DNA of 64,000 nt from Naegleria lovaniensis (taxonomy: Eukaryota > Heterolobosea > Eutetramitea > Acrasida > Naegleriidae), in contig NW_025407849.1 in the NCBI RefSeq assembly GCF_003324165.1, positions 526,980 to 590,979 of the forward strand. The letters are read 5' to 3'. This document shows positions 1-12,602 of this stretch, piece after piece (position 1 is the first letter of the stretch; every line of letters starts with the position of its first letter). The position numbers and the translations under genes were made by a program. Under the pieces are notes generated by a model. The model did not search any database and was not told where the DNA came from. It saw only the letters and a list, made by a program, of their open reading frames with translations.

Positions 1-885
1 TTTGCTAGAAAATTAAAGTACTTTGATGATATGAAGGAAGCTCAAGACAGAGCTGAGAAGGCCAAGAAGGGTGCTTGGAAATCAGCTGAACCATTTTCTC
101 TGTTCCCACAAAGAAAGAAGAAGGTCCGAGAACAAGAAGAAGAGGAAGTTGAAAGACCAATTTCCCAACGTTTCTCTGTTTCTTCAGCAAGAAATGCTCA
201 AACTATTAGAGTCACTGATTTTGACGATGTCACTACCTTCTATTACCATGGTGCTGATGTTGTGAATAGATTGAAGGATATTGACCAATTAATTCAACAA
301 CTCAACCCAGAATCACTCCCAACTCTTTCCACTCCATCTGTTGGTGCTTTGTGTCTTTCACAATTCACTGAAGATAACAATTGGTACAGAGCCAAGATTG
401 TTTCTATCAATGATTCCAACTGCATTGTTTTGTATTCTGACTTTGGTAACAGTGAAGAGAAGCCACTCTCCTCCCTTAAACAAGTTCCAGCTGAAAGTGA
501 ACTCTTAAAGATGAAGCCATGTGCTCAAAAGGCTCGTTTGGCTTTCGTTAAACCACACAGACAATTGTTCAGAGTTGATTTGGAAACCCTTTTGAGAGAT
601 ACTTTAATGGAAGGTGAATGGTTATTAACTGTTGAGTATGCTGATAATGGTATTGAATATGTCACCTTGCAACCAAAGAATGCCAAGAATCAAGATACCA
701 TTAACTCTCAAATTGTGCGAAGTGGTTTGGCATTTATTGACCGAACAGTTCTTCAAAGACATTTCAAGAATTTATTGGCATCCTATGAAGAGGACAGAGA
801 ATATGCTGCCTCCAAGCATTTGAACCTTTATGAGATGGGTGACTTTGGTGAAGATGATGCTGAATATGAGGAAGAAGAACTCTAA
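1..885 (+). CDS. Tudor-SN (SND1-like), C-terminal part
   Basis: The reading frame is open from the first base of the window and ends at TAA 883-885, so the start and the N-terminal repeats lie to the left. The fragment begins in the tail of a staphylococcal-nuclease repeat (charged helix to about residue 40). It continues into a Tudor domain at about residues 70-160, with the WYRAKI and YSDFGN strands that build the aromatic cage, and then a C-terminal half SN repeat. That order (SN, Tudor, partial SN) is the known tail of Tudor-SN/p100, an RNA-binding co-regulator of splicing, RNA decay and stress granules. A very acidic tail (DAEYEEEEL) closes the protein. Family assignment is firm; the role in this organism is by analogy. 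Confidence 0.9.
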   Translation, partial: FARKLKYFDDMKEAQDRAEKAKKGAWKSAEPFSLFPQRKKKVREQEEEEVERPISQRFSVSSARNAQTIRVTDFDDVTTFYYHGADVVNRLKDIDQLIQQLNPESLPTLSTPSVGALCLSQFTEDNNWYRAKIVSINDSNCIVLYSDFGNSEEKPLSSLKQVPAESELLKMKPCAQKARLAFVKPHRQLFRVDLETLLRDTLMEGEWLLTVEYADNGIEYVTLQPKNAKNQDTINSQIVRSGLAFIDRTVLQRHFKNLLASYEEDREYAASKHLNLYEMGDFGEDDAEYEEEEL

Positions 886-1091
886 ACTCATTTAGTTTTT
901 TCAAATCACAAATGTTTTGATGCTTTCATAATGACATTAAAATTTTAATATTATTATCATTTGCCATACACACTGCGTCACATAATGACGAACACTTGCA
1001 GTGAGGCATTCTTTTTTGTCTAAACTCCGTTTAGGAGAAAAGGAGTGTCAAATTGAACGTTGATCTATTTCGTGTTTGTTGCGACAAAAAA

Positions 1092-2926
1092 ATGTCTCTA
1101 TGGATCTGGTTACTCATTCTCACCATTCTTGTCGTTGCATTCTTTGTGGTGTTTTTCACAGACTATGTATTCTATTGGACAGATCCTGTCAATTGTCCTC
1201 CATCCGAATTCCCCTATCAATACGACATTAAAAAGTATGATGAAATCTTTTGTGATAAACCATTCGAAAAGACTGAAAAGAAAATTCTAATTGTCGGATG
1301 TGGTTTCAGTGGATTGTCAACAAGTGCAGCACTCACTCGATATGGTATTCCATTTGATGTGGTCGGTAAGTTTTTCGTATTTTCATGATTCAATGACAAG
1401 TGTGAAATTTAATAATTTAAATATTTTGTGAACGACATATTTAATCCTATTCTTTTACACTTTTCAAATATAATGATAAACATGTACAATTATGATATAT
1501 TATTTTGAATATTCAAGAGGTAAACAATCAAATCGGAGGAAATTGGTTTTCTGGAGTTTATGAAACGGTTCACATTATCAGCAGCAGAAAAACTACAGAA
1601 ATGAAAGATTATCCAATGCCTTCTTCATATCCCGATTTCCCATCGGCAAAACAAATGTTAGAATATTTTCTTGATTATTGTCAACATTATCGAATCAATG
1701 AACGATTGGCACTCAATACAGAAGTGACAAAAATTTCTGAAAATGGAGATGCCTATGTTGTGGAATTTAAACAAGGAGATCAAACGTTTTCAAGAGTATA
1801 TAAGGGAGTGATCATTAATAATGGACATCATTGGTCTCGAAGAATGCCTAAATATGAAAATCAAGAACAATTTACGGGAAAGATTATTCATAGTAAGGAT
1901 TATAAGGAGCCTTCACAATTAAAGGGACAACGCGTGTTAGTAATTGGTGCTGGAAATAGGTATGTGATTGGATTATATTTTGTGCATCTGATTTTGTTCA
2001 TATTGTAAATGGTATTTGACATGTGTGAAATTGAATGTCATTCCTTTTTTCAACAATTTGAATTGAAACCCCAAACCAAATTTTTCAATCCAACAACAAC
2101 AACACACAGTGGTTGTGATGTTGCTGTTGAAGCTGCTCGCTTTGGTGCTGAGAGTCACATTTCCATGCGTAGAGGATACTTCTTTTTACCTCGTACCTTA
2201 TTTGGAAAACCAGCAGTAGAGCTCATTCCAGCATTCCTTCCGGTCTTTATCCAACAAATAATGTTTAAACTCATTCTTCTCGTAGTTACTGGAATTGACT
2301 ATCAAAAAGAATACAATTTACCAAATCCAGATCACAATCTTTTCGAATGTCATCCAACCATTAATTCTGAATTGTTGCAATTTGTGAAATTAGGAAAAAT
2401 TCAACCTCACAGAGACATTTTGCGCTTTAAAGGAGGTAAAACCATCGAGTTCAAAAACGGAGAACAAGTTGAAATCGATTTGATTGTGTGTTGTACTGGT
2501 TATAACACTTCCATTCCATTGCTCGAACCATTTGTAGAAAAGAGTGAATTTGGATATCCAAAATTGTACACTGGAATTTTTGTTCCACACAAAAAGTTCT
2601 TGTACTATGTTGGACTTGGTCAACCCAGATATGGAGCTGGTCCATTATTGACTTCATCCTGTGATATGCTTGCTAAATTAATCCAATTACAAGACTCAAT
2701 GAAATATCCAGTAGGAGATGTATTGGCAAGTGTGGTCGGAGAGAAATTCCCTACTCCCCAAAAACCACACGTTTCTAAGGATTTGCTCATTGATCCCCAT
2801 GTTGCATGGAAATCTTCTCGATTCTTTTCCTTACTCCTCATTCATTTGATGCCCTTGTTTGAAAAGTTATCCATTATGAGAAAGAAACTTCCATTAGCAC
2901 AACAGGAAAAGAGGAAACAACAATAA
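1092..2926 (+). CDS. Flavin-containing monooxygenase, membrane-anchored
   Basis: Three exons by reading: 1092-1365, 1518-1959 and 2110-2926, with GTAAG and GTATG donors and in-phase AG acceptors, giving about 510 residues. The ATG at 1092 follows an A-rich stretch; the upstream in-frame codons have no ATG. Residues 5-27 form a hydrophobic N-terminal anchor. An FAD Rossmann motif (VGCGFSG) lies near residue 68. The FMO-identifying motif FTGKIIHSKDY is at about 209. The second NAD(P)H Rossmann motif GAGNSG is at about 233 and is formed exactly across the second splice junction. CTGYNTS, the C-terminal FMO motif, is at about 366. Length matches eukaryotic FMOs, which oxygenate soft N or S nucleophiles with NADPH and O2. 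The substrate cannot be told. A signal anchor suggests the ER membrane. Confidence 0.92.
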
Positions 2927-3072
2927 AATCTCTTGAAATAGGAATGATTATTGTTCTTCCTAAGTATGTGTTACTTCTCTTTCCTTTGAGTAATCCATTC
3001 CGAAAACCGTTTTTGAAGAATTTGGGGAATAGTTTTGATGGTAATTTTTATTTTGAAATTCAGAAAAAAAAA

Positions 3073-3716
3073 ATGTCCGTTCAAAAAGGAATCAAAGCAG
3101 CCTCCGAATACGTGAAAGAAGCCATCGCAACAACCGAGAAATTCAATAAGAAGGGAGCAAATTTGTTTGATTTGCTTTCAAGAACACCAAAGAATGGAGT
3201 GGATAGTTGCTATAAACGTAAAAATTGGAGATTTGATACTTATTATAAAATTACCAAAGTGATTTTGAGTGCTGTAGGTGTTATTGTTGTTATTATTTTG
3301 GATAGAGATGATGATTGGAATTCATCATTTTATTATTTATGATTTGCTGTGATGATAATTGTGTTTGGATGAATTGGAATTTTCTCTTCGGAACTTGGTC
3401 ATGATGATGACGATAATATATTTTCAATTTTTGCAATAACAATAATAATTATGGAATGAAATGCATTGCAATTTTTACACAATAGGATGGTAAACATGGT
3501 ACTGCTTGGGGCATTCATTATTATCATGGCAAAGCAAGATCTGAAACACACGAAAAGATTCACGGAGCCTTGAAAAAGGATTTATGGAAACATATTCCAC
3601 AAGAAAAACTTCAACAATATGCCATCTCTAGGGAAGTTCACGAATATGACCAGTGGATTCTTGAAAATGCCATGAAACAAAACGAAGAAGCTGTGAAGAA
3701 TGTTGCTCAACAATAA
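3073..3716 (+). CDS. Mitochondrial small ribosomal subunit protein mS34
   Basis: Two exons, 3073-3273 and 3486-3716, joined in phase 0 by a 212-bp intron with donor GTAGGT and acceptor ATAG. The product is 143 residues. The joined protein shows the mS34 hallmarks: a NLFDLLSRTPKNGVD segment, a conserved YYKITKV strand, and DGKHGTAWG just after the splice, the counterpart of the HGKAWG motif of mS34. The K/R-rich N-terminus could serve for mitochondrial import. mS34 is a mitoribosome-specific protein that binds rRNA in the small subunit body. No homology search was possible; the match rests on the shared motif order and the short length. Confidence 0.75.
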
Positions 3717-3920
3717 TCAACGAGCATTGAATAGTAGTTCTCCTCTGCTCATTCCCTAATTTTTGAATGGATACCATCAACTTGCTTTAATTAAATCATG
3801 ATTATTTCTCTACTTTGGTGAATTTTCAAATGGATTTCAAACTCTTGATTTGGACATTTTCATTTGGCGCCTCTTTCGTTCGTTACCAAAATTTATGTTT
3901 TTCCAAAACAAAAAAATATT

Positions 3921-5213
3921 ATGTCCTCAGAAGAACCCACACACGAAGAAAGCAGCAACTCTCCTTCAACCACCACCACAACGACGAGTAGTAATTTGGG
4001 AAAACGAACATTGGAAGAAGCATCTCCAACTTCTACAGAAGCAAGTTCCGAGAGCAACAAAAATCAAGCAACCTTGCAAAATTTGGCTCAAGATGTTCAA
4101 CAATTGATCAACGCCATTCCGAAGGGTTGGTATTTTACTCCGTTGGATCCTATACGTCCTGGACAGAATGAATATTCGACCTATGAACGTTTTCCATATC
4201 ATGAATTACCTAGTGCTGAGGATGTTCATAAAAAGACTGGACAAGATCCCGAAGAATCAACATTTACATTTGATGGAGTATTTAAAGGTGTGTGTGAAAA
4301 TTGTTATTCTGTGTTGACGATCATTATCACAATATGATTTGGTTCATTTATTATTATTCATGTGTATTCACATTATTGACGATCATCATGTAGGTGATTG
4401 GAAATGGAAGCTTGATAGTATGAAGAAAGATATCGAACAATATCAAGAATTGAGAAAGAAAGAACTTGAAGAAAAGGAGGAGCAAGAAGAAGGCGACAAT
4501 AGCAAATTTGGATTGATAAATGTCGATTCAGAATTTGAAGAAGGTGATCTTGAATTAATTCCTCCAGTGATTAGAACATTATTTGATAGTGTTTATCACA
4601 TGTTTTTGGTACGTATCGAGTTGGAGGTGCTTTATAACTTTATATCTTGTGACATTAATGCAACATTGGATCTATTCACATATGAACATTATGACAATTC
4701 TCATGTCTCACACAAACCCATTAGACCGTGGACGCAGAATCTCCAACAGCTTGCTATTTCAATTTAATGAAACCCATTGGTCCACTCAAAAAGTATTATC
4801 CCAAACATGAATTTTATTTATTACCATTCTTCAATGACCAACAATCATGTTTAACTTGGTTTGCATTATATGACAACAAAGTGAAAATGTCTGAATTAGA
4901 TCCAACATCTCCACCAATTCTTGGATCGTTTGATCATCCAGTCGTTGTGAGTGGCATTTCAATTTGTGACGAAGATTTGGAAAATATTTCCTTCTCCGAT
5001 ATTGAATATCAATCGAATGGAGTTGAAGAATTTGTGTGGAGAACAGTACTAGAAGGAAAACTATGGATGTGTTTACACCCAAGCGTTGGCAAAATGCAAA
5101 TCAAAGACATTAAATTCCTTCCTGCCAAACGTTATGCCATGCACTTGGAAAAATTAAACAATGAAAAAAAGAACAAGCAACAACCACAATCATCATCGAC
5201 TGATTCCAAATAA
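3921..5213 (+). CDS. Uncharacterised acidic protein, three exons
   Basis: I do not recognise this protein. Exons are 3921-4287, 4394-4608 and 4725-5213 (donors GTGTGT and GTACGT, acceptors TGTAG and ATTAG), giving 356 residues. The start at 3921 is the first in-frame ATG. The first 50 residues are Ser/Thr-rich and disordered-looking. Residues about 120-165 contain an acidic Lys/Glu coiled-coil-like helix. The C-terminal 160 residues look globular (LTWFALYDNK, EFVWRTVLEGKLWMC) and end in a Lys/Gln/Ser tail. There is no signal peptide or membrane segment, so it is probably nuclear or cytosolic. Exon boundaries are my reading; the third exon has two other AG choices, which are out of phase. Confidence 0.7.
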
Positions 5214-5289
5214 ACTCTGAAGTATTTATTGACAAGTGGATTGATCAGTTGGTTGACAAGCTTAATGAAATTTGAAAACAACAAAAAAA

Positions 5290-7536
5290 ATGAAAAAACA
5301 ATTCCACAAGATCATTCATCGACTCGAATTTCTCCAATCACGATCGATCATTTCTGATCGTCAAATTTCCTTCCTTTCACGATCATCCTTACTGAATCTT
5401 TCATCACCGGAGAATCTCACATCATCTCTGAATGATCATCATGGCCACGATCGTTTCTTTTCCTCTTGTAATATCATTTCAAAACAATTTTCTAACAATT
5501 ATGAAAGAAAAGACTTTCGAGGAGAAGATTCTCGTCATGATGATCATGATCAAAAAATTCATTCATTGGGATCGAGAAAAAAGATTCTTTTCGCATGGTT
5601 GATTGCTATTGGAATTGGGTCTACTTTATATTGGATTGAAACGGATGATCAAGAGGAGAATGGTTTATTGTTGTTGTCGGTTCAGGATTCAGCGGCAACG
5701 ACCATGACACCTCGAACCACACGTCATCATGGAGTGATTAATGAACATCATGGAACTGGAAAGAAGAAATTGGTTGTGTTAGGTAAGTGATCATGATCTT
5801 GATTTTTCACACTTTACAACACACTTTACAACACACTTTACAATGAATGCCTAACACTTTTTGAATGTCCAATACTTTTATAAATTCACACAGGAAGTGG
5901 ATGGGGAAGTGTTTCTTTGATTAGTGACATTGATCTCAATTTATACGATGTCTATGTCGTCTCTCCTCGAAATTATTTTTTATTCACACCCATGCTTCCA
6001 TCAGCATTGGTTGGAACTGTTTCATTACAATCCATTATTGAACCTATTCGACGAGTGTTGGAACGAAAACGTCGAAAATCTCAATCTCATGACAATATTG
6101 GTTTGATTGAGTATTTCGAAGCTGAATGCTTCGACGTCGATCCCATTTCTCAAACTGTCAAATGTCGAGACATGTCCAATTTTGTCGTGGAACATGCCCA
6201 TCATGGAGCCAATCAATTTGAATTGAAATATGATAAATTAGTGATTGCTGTAGGAGCTCAACCTAATAGTTTTGGAGTGAAGGGAGTTGAGGAGTTTAGT
6301 GTTCCCATGAAACAACCTGAACACGCTCAAATGTTGAGAGAACGATTGTTGGATGCTTTGGAATCGGCTTGCTTACCTCATTTGACTGAAGAAGAGAGAA
6401 GAAATGCGTTGAAGATTGTTGTGGTTGGTGGAGGACCAACAGGAATTGAATCAGGTAAGTTGTTGGAAAGATGAACTGTTGAGATTTAATTTTTCACACT
6501 TTACAAAAATATAAAAAACATTGAAAAATTTCACACAGTGGGTTATTTGGTGGATTTTATCAAACAAGATGTGAGCAAGTTATTTCCAAAAGATATTGTC
6601 GACAAGATTCAAATTATCATGATTCACAGCTCTGACCATATTCTCAACATGTACGACGCTAAAATTGTTGAATTAACTGAAAAACAATTCAAACTTAATA
6701 ATGTCGACGTGAGAACAAATGCACGAGTCATTGAAGTTCGAGAAAAGGATTTACTAGTTGCTAATAAGGTCGATGGTGGAAACAAATCAGAACCTTATTC
6801 GTTGCCTTTCAGTGTTTGTATTTGGACGACTGGTATTTCACAAGTGCCACTTGTCAAAACACTTGTTGACAAGATTCCTGCTCAAAAGAATGAAAAGTCA
6901 CTGGTCATTAATGGATATTTGCAAGTCATTGGTTTGCAACATGTCTACGCACTTGGAGATTGTAGCAAAATTCAACAACCTCAACTCATCAAAAAATATG
7001 AATCATTCTATGAAGAGGCAGACACCAATCACGATGGAATTTTGACGTATGAAGAATTAGAAGCTCTTATCAAGAAGAAGGAAAAAGAATATCCACATTT
7101 TGTGATTATTAATCAAAAATTGAAAAAACTGTTCGAGAAGGCAGATATCAATCATGATGGCGTGTTGAGTAAGGAAGAATTCAAGACTTTATTAGAACAA
7201 ATTGATAATGAATATTATTCTCCATTGCCATTGACAGCTCAAGTGGCCTCACGTCAAGGAAAATATTTGGCTGAATGTTTGAATCAAATAGAGGAACAAA
7301 ACGAGGAAAATGTCAACCTTACACCATTCATGTACAAACATTTGGGATCGTTTGCATATATTGGAAGTAATCATGCTGTGGCAGATTTGGGTGCAATGAA
7401 AATGGGTGGTTTCACTACTTGGTGGCTTTATCGAGCTGCTTATTTCTCAAAACAGGTGTCATGGAAGAATAGATATTGTTTGGCATCAGATTGGATTCGA
7501 ACGACACTTTTTGGACGGGATGTTAGTCGATTTTAA
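5290..7536 (+). CDS. Alternative (type II) NADH dehydrogenase with two EF-hands
   Basis: Exons are 5290-5782, 5894-6454 and 6539-7536; both introns are phase 1 and the product is 683 residues. The N-terminus is Arg/Lys/Ser-rich without acids, as in a mitochondrial presequence, followed by a hydrophobic span at about residues 102-120. FAD motif GSGWGSVS is at about 165 and NAD(P)H motif GGGPTGIES at about 342; both are cut by introns. Two canonical EF-hand loops, DTNHDGILTYEE (about 513) and DINHDGVLSKEE (about 554), sit where plant and fungal external NDH-2 enzymes carry their calcium insert. The C-terminal LASDWIRTTLFGRD is the NDH-2 membrane-binding tail. The enzyme oxidises NAD(P)H to ubiquinone without proton pumping. 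The EF-hands suggest calcium control and an intermembrane-space-facing location (inference). Confidence 0.93.
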
Positions 7537-7643
7537 GTGTCGAAACAAAATTCTGATTTCATCTTAAATCTCCGTTTGATGAATGCTGCCGAATTGTGTA
7601 AAATAGTAAAAATCGTTGAGAAAGCAGTTCCTAATTCTTGACC

Positions 7644-10600
7644 TCAAAGATCCATGTTGAAAATGTCAGTCAATTTGAGAAGAATTCTTTCAAAAGAAGG
7701 TCTTTCTCTGGGATTCGTTGACCAACACTGCTTCATCAATTTGATATACATGTCAAATCCAATTAAGAAATCTTCGTTGGTTGCGTCATCGTTTGTCATG
7801 AATTTTTCACACCAAATACACATTTCATCCACATTGGAAAATGGAATCAATGGTCTTTTCTCATTGTTTGCAACGTGATACAGCAAGTTGAACATTTTGA
7901 TTCTTTCTTCAGAGCTGTCGTCTTCGAGAATTAATTCAGGACTCATGTATATTAACGTACCAATGTTGGCTGTGAGAGAGTTCGTCTGGGTGTTAATGGA
8001 AACAGCACGACTTAGACCAAAATCACAAACTGGTATGTTGTATTTTCCATCGAAACACAAGTCATGTTGATTCCAAAATAAAAATATAAATTCAAAATAC
8101 CCTTGATAGAAACACATACCTTTGGGAGTATTTGAATGATCAAGAATGATATTTCCTGGCTTCAAATCTCTGTGAATCAAGCATTTGGGTTGAATACTAT
8201 GGAGATATTTCATTCCATTCGATATTCCAATTAATATTTTCAATTTTTCTTTAAATGTCATTTTCATCTTTCCTTTTTTCATTTCCTTAATCATTTCTTC
8301 CAAACTTCCATTTTGGCCCAACTCGACGACCATACACATTTGGCTTTCAGAAATGCAAATACCGTAAAAACTGATAATATTAGGATGTCTGAGTTGCACA
8401 AGGAGCATAACTTCTTTTTCAAAATTTTCATGAGTGTCATCACTCCTGACAATACTCTTCACAGCAACGTCCATCATGTTGTACTTGGCCTTGTAGACGC
8501 TGTTAGTGATTCACAAGTTATTTTGAAATTAATAAAATGTTTGTTCGTGACATTACATACCTTCCACTCGAGCCTTCTCCAATTTTCTTTTTAATTTTCA
8601 ATTCGTGAGCTGAAATGATATAGTAATCATTGTTGTGAGTTGCAGCTGACCTATTATGTTCGTCAGAGTTCACAGAACCATATTCTTCAATTGGTATATT
8701 CTGTTGTAATAATTTTTCCTCAATTTCTTTTTCAGATCTTTGTCTTACATAGACACCTCTTGCAACTTTTATCATTTTCCAGGAGCAAAGGCCACAAAAG
8801 ACACAAATAAAGGCACCTCCAACAATGGCCAGAAACGTCAATACAATAGATGTTGCAATGATGGCTGGAATGACCTTGCTTAGTGGAAATCCGCTCACAC
8901 ATTTGCCATAGCTGACGACAAAGTCTTGTGGACATTCGTCAATTAAAAAAGGTATGACTATAGAAAAATTCGTTTCTGAAAAAGAAATGCTGATGGAAAT
9001 TGGTGCATGGTAATTTGTCAAATCAACCGTGCTCGTTTGTTGAATGGCTATTTGAATTTCAATGAGGTTTTCTTTGTGCTTGGAATAATTTGTTTCCAGC
9101 ACAAAGTTGTTATCTGAAATTTTGATTGAGGGTAACTCATACAACACTGGAATATTGTTTCCTTGTCTGTCGAGCATGTGATTGAATTGCAGTACCATTT
9201 TCTCTCCTGGATAATATTTGAAAATTCCTCCGTCTGTCATCTTTTCAACAATGGACGCTGAAAAGGAAACAATTGGTGATGAAATGTTTGAGCCGTAAAT
9301 TGCGGCTCTATTCTCTTCCATTAACACATTGTCCAATAAAACTGGGAGTGTTTGGTTTACATAATCAAACTCACTACCAAAGGAACTTGCATAGAATATT
9401 GCTCCTCCAGTATCGAATGCAAAGTTATTCTTGAACAGTGAATCGCTAATGGCTGTAGCATCTCCAGTGTATAATGCACCACCACGGTTTGCTTGATTGT
9501 TGATAAACTTGGTATCCGTAATTGTTGTCGCTTGGCAATTGAACAAGGATATTGCACCTCCACTCGAAAGATAAAATGATGAGTCGTCACGAATTATGTA
9601 TTCTACTGTGTTTCTCTGAAAAGTGGTTAAACTAATCTCCAGATGATGAACATGCATGGCATGCAAAGCACCACCTGATATTTTGGCTCCATTACTTGAA
9701 AAATCGTTGTCCATCAGATACATCTTGTTTCTGCCTCCAAGTACCGACATTGCTCCTCCACTGCCTTTCAGTGCATGATTATTTGTAAAAACTGAGCTAT
9801 AAACGCTAATTGTGTCACAAATTTCTGCAAGAGAAATTGCACCATTCTTGATAGCAGTATTTCCATCGAGTATTGTGTTACCTATAGTGACAGAATCTGA
9901 TTTCATGACAATCATTGCACCACTATGAGATGCGGAGTTATTTGATAACAAGGAATTCGATATTTCAACAATCTTGCACAAATAGAAATAGAAGATAGTT
10001 TCTGCTTTTGTACAAGTGTTGTTAGAAGCTGTCAGAGCTGCAAATACTTTCCCTACCGAAACCATCTTGATCCATCCACCTCCTTTCTTGTTTTTAAACA
10101 CGCTCCCTAAAATCTTCATGTTAAATACTAAGGAAACCGTGATTGTGTACTCGTCTTCATCACCATCCTCTGTATGTATGTATTCGAACTCTGACGACGA
10201 AATAGCAACATTGATGGTTGTCTCAAAAATGATTGCAGTACGTTGTGCTATATGGAATTTTGAGTTCTCCATAAGCACCGTGTTACAGTTTGTAAATTTT
10301 AAACGAGACCTATTGTTCTCATGATACCATAGGTTATTGATGTAAACTGTTTTACAGCCATCGATCAGCAAGTAGCCAGAGAATGTCGTATTTTCAAGAA
10401 ATACTTCATCTGTTTCAGGTAAAATGATTGAAGAATCAATTAGCTTGGAGTGTTCAGCTTTGAAAAAGTCAGTGTTCACATGGTTGTCCTGAATAATGAC
10501 GTCTTGCAAAATTGTACGGCGTATTCCATGAGCACGCAAAAACATATTGTGAACCTTAACATTGTCAATAATGATTGATGTCATTGGTTGAGGCTCCAAT

Positions 10601-11187
10601 AGAAATGGTGGATGTGAAAGAATGTGCCTCTCCTCTTTAAAGCAAGAGATGACTTTGGGAGTTAGAGCATCTGTACTCGTAATTGTCAAAGCAATATGCA
10701 CTCGGTTCACTGTAAGATCAACATCTGGAAGATTGTTGTAACAAGCTGTACGCCGACCTCTATTCTCAACCATGTCACTGACTACATTGATGGTTACAGT
10801 GTAATTAAGGCATACATAATCAGTAGAATTTGATTTTGGTAATCTGTTAAGGATATCTATTGAAAGATGTGTAAAAATTTCATTGAAAGACCAGCACGGA
10901 TTTTGCTCTGTCCTGTTCAGTGTACAAGAAATATTGCTCAATGATGGATTTTGTGGCGTCCCAACAAAATATACCCAGTTTATGCTTGTTGTGTGATCCG
11001 TGCAGTAGGAATCTGCTGATGATTGTTCCTTTGCCGTTGATGAGAGCTGTATTACTTTCTTCATTTCTGATCTTGGTGTTGCACCCATGATGATTGTCGT
11101 CATCATACATGCCAATATAATCACTCCCAAATGAGTACCTATCACTGCACCATAAGCACCACGAAACAACCGATTCATCATGATCAT
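7644..11187 (-). CDS. Receptor-like protein kinase with beta-helix ectodomain
   Basis: Transcribed right to left: exons 11187-8561, 8499-8120 and 8029-7644, about 1,130 residues. A signal peptide (about residues 1-35) leads into a long ectodomain rich in SGGAI, RGGALYTGDA and NNFAFDTGGAIFYA motifs, typical of right-handed parallel beta-helix or polymorphic outer-membrane-like repeats. A membrane span lies at about 772-800. The tyrosine-kinase-like domain starts near 860: glycine loop IGEGSSGSVYKA (built across intron 1), VAVK lysine about 886, HRDLKPGN about 983, and V-C-DFG about 1005 (restored by intron 2). After the SPE motif the usual alpha-F segment with the invariant Asp (DVYSFG type) is absent; the text goes straight to NEKRPLIP and CWSTNPRERPS. 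The core catalytic residues are present, but activity is doubtful. Confidence 0.85.
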
Positions 11188-11441
11188 GTTGTTTAATATT
11201 TTGAAAAATAGCTGTGTTTTTTACATGTGCAAAATTTGAAGAGAATCAAAATTATCATCACGTATCAGTATCGGTCTCTCGGTTATTTTCGGCATTGAAT
11301 CATCAAGCCTCATCATGAGAAAAGAAGGTATGCATTTTTTTTGTAACACTGAATTTCGAGATAATGAACAAATTGAATGTCCAATCAACTAGGTTCTAGG
11401 CTCTCCAAATTTCTAATAGTATTGATTTGAATTTCATCATA

Positions 11442-12602
11442 ATGAATCTTGACAAAAGAAATCATTTTCGGATTGGATTGAAATTATTTTCAAAAAAAAT
11501 GCAAAATCATATGGATACAGCTCATGATCGGATGAAATTTAATAATACTCATGATTATCATCATGATCATCCTCATCAGCCAGACGTGAAATTAATTTTA
11601 TGCTCGTTAGTAGAGAATTTTACATGCTCAATGGAATTGAAAGATGAGGATGATGAATGGATGATGATGAAAAAATTAAAAGAAACGATGAATATAACGA
11701 AAAACAAAAAGAAAAAGGGATTTTTAATGAATTTCCATTTTGTTCAAGAGATAGTTCCGAAACCAAAGAGCACATACATTCCAGAACTTATTTACATTTC
11801 ATACAATCATTCTTGTATATTATTGAAAGTCTATGATATGAATAGATTGTATAACGAGGCTTCCATGAAGGATGTCATTCAAGTGTTCGATCTATACACA
11901 AGAGAATTTAAAACAACAATTGATTTTTCAATTTCTGAAAACGATTCCATCGAATTTGCATTACAGGAAAATTATGATGGGCATAATAATGATGCAATTA
12001 TTATGCATTCAACCTCTAAGCATGTTTACAAATGTGACTTGAGAACAATGCTATTACAGAGTGGAAATGAATTCAAATTTATGGAAAATTATGTTTGGAA
12101 GAGCGAGTCATGCTTTCTTTCTCCAAGAAGAATTACGATTTTAAATTCAACCAACCAATGCTATATTTGTGATTCAAACTACTCATTGGTTGTGTTAAAT
12201 TTACATTTTGGAACATTTATTCAGAGAATTGACTTGGGATCACAGTTATCTAGTTTCTCCCACATTGATTTTGTGGACTCTTCTACAATGGTTCTCTGTG
12301 ATGACCATGGTGTTTCCATCTATAACAGGAAAGATGATTCTTGGGTGAAAATGAAAACTATAAACAATGGTCATCGATATCATAGCATATTATGTGACTC
12401 AATTTCACACCATATCATCATTTCAAACCAACTAGCCGCTGGATATATTCAAATTTTCACCTCCTCTGGAGAATTAGTGAAAACCTTTCAAGCAATGCTA
12501 AACGAAGATTTTATCACTCCCCGTGCAATGTGTATCAATTATTTGACAGGAGAGTTATTAATATGTGACTCAAGCTCTCAAAGGGTTGTTTTTTTCCAGT
12601 AA
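11442..12602 (+). CDS. NHL/beta-propeller-like protein
   Basis: Single exon, 386 residues, with ATG at 11442. The first 40 residues are basic and His/Asp-rich. The rest is made of short beta-strand repeats with the sense of a propeller: about 45-residue spacing of hydrophobic strands, and a C-terminal TPRAMCINYLTGELLICD unit like an NHL repeat. There is no signal peptide, membrane span or catalytic motif. It is transcribed away from the receptor-like kinase, which starts 254 bp upstream on the other strand, so the two may share a regulatory region. A decayed relative with the same ending lies at 49569-50048. Function unknown; NHL-type propellers usually bind protein or RNA. Confidence 0.7.
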   Translation: MNLDKRNHFRIGLKLFSKKMQNHMDTAHDRMKFNNTHDYHHDHPHQPDVKLILCSLVENFTCSMELKDEDDEWMMMKKLKETMNITKNKKKKGFLMNFHFVQEIVPKPKSTYIPELIYISYNHSCILLKVYDMNRLYNEASMKDVIQVFDLYTREFKTTIDFSISENDSIEFALQENYDGHNNDAIIMHSTSKHVYKCDLRTMLLQSGNEFKFMENYVWKSESCFLSPRRITILNSTNQCYICDSNYSLVVLNLHFGTFIQRIDLGSQLSSFSHIDFVDSSTMVLCDDHGVSIYNRKDDSWVKMKTINNGHRYHSILCDSISHHIIISNQLAAGYIQIFTSSGELVKTFQAMLNEDFITPRAMCINYLTGELLICDSSSQRVVFFQ

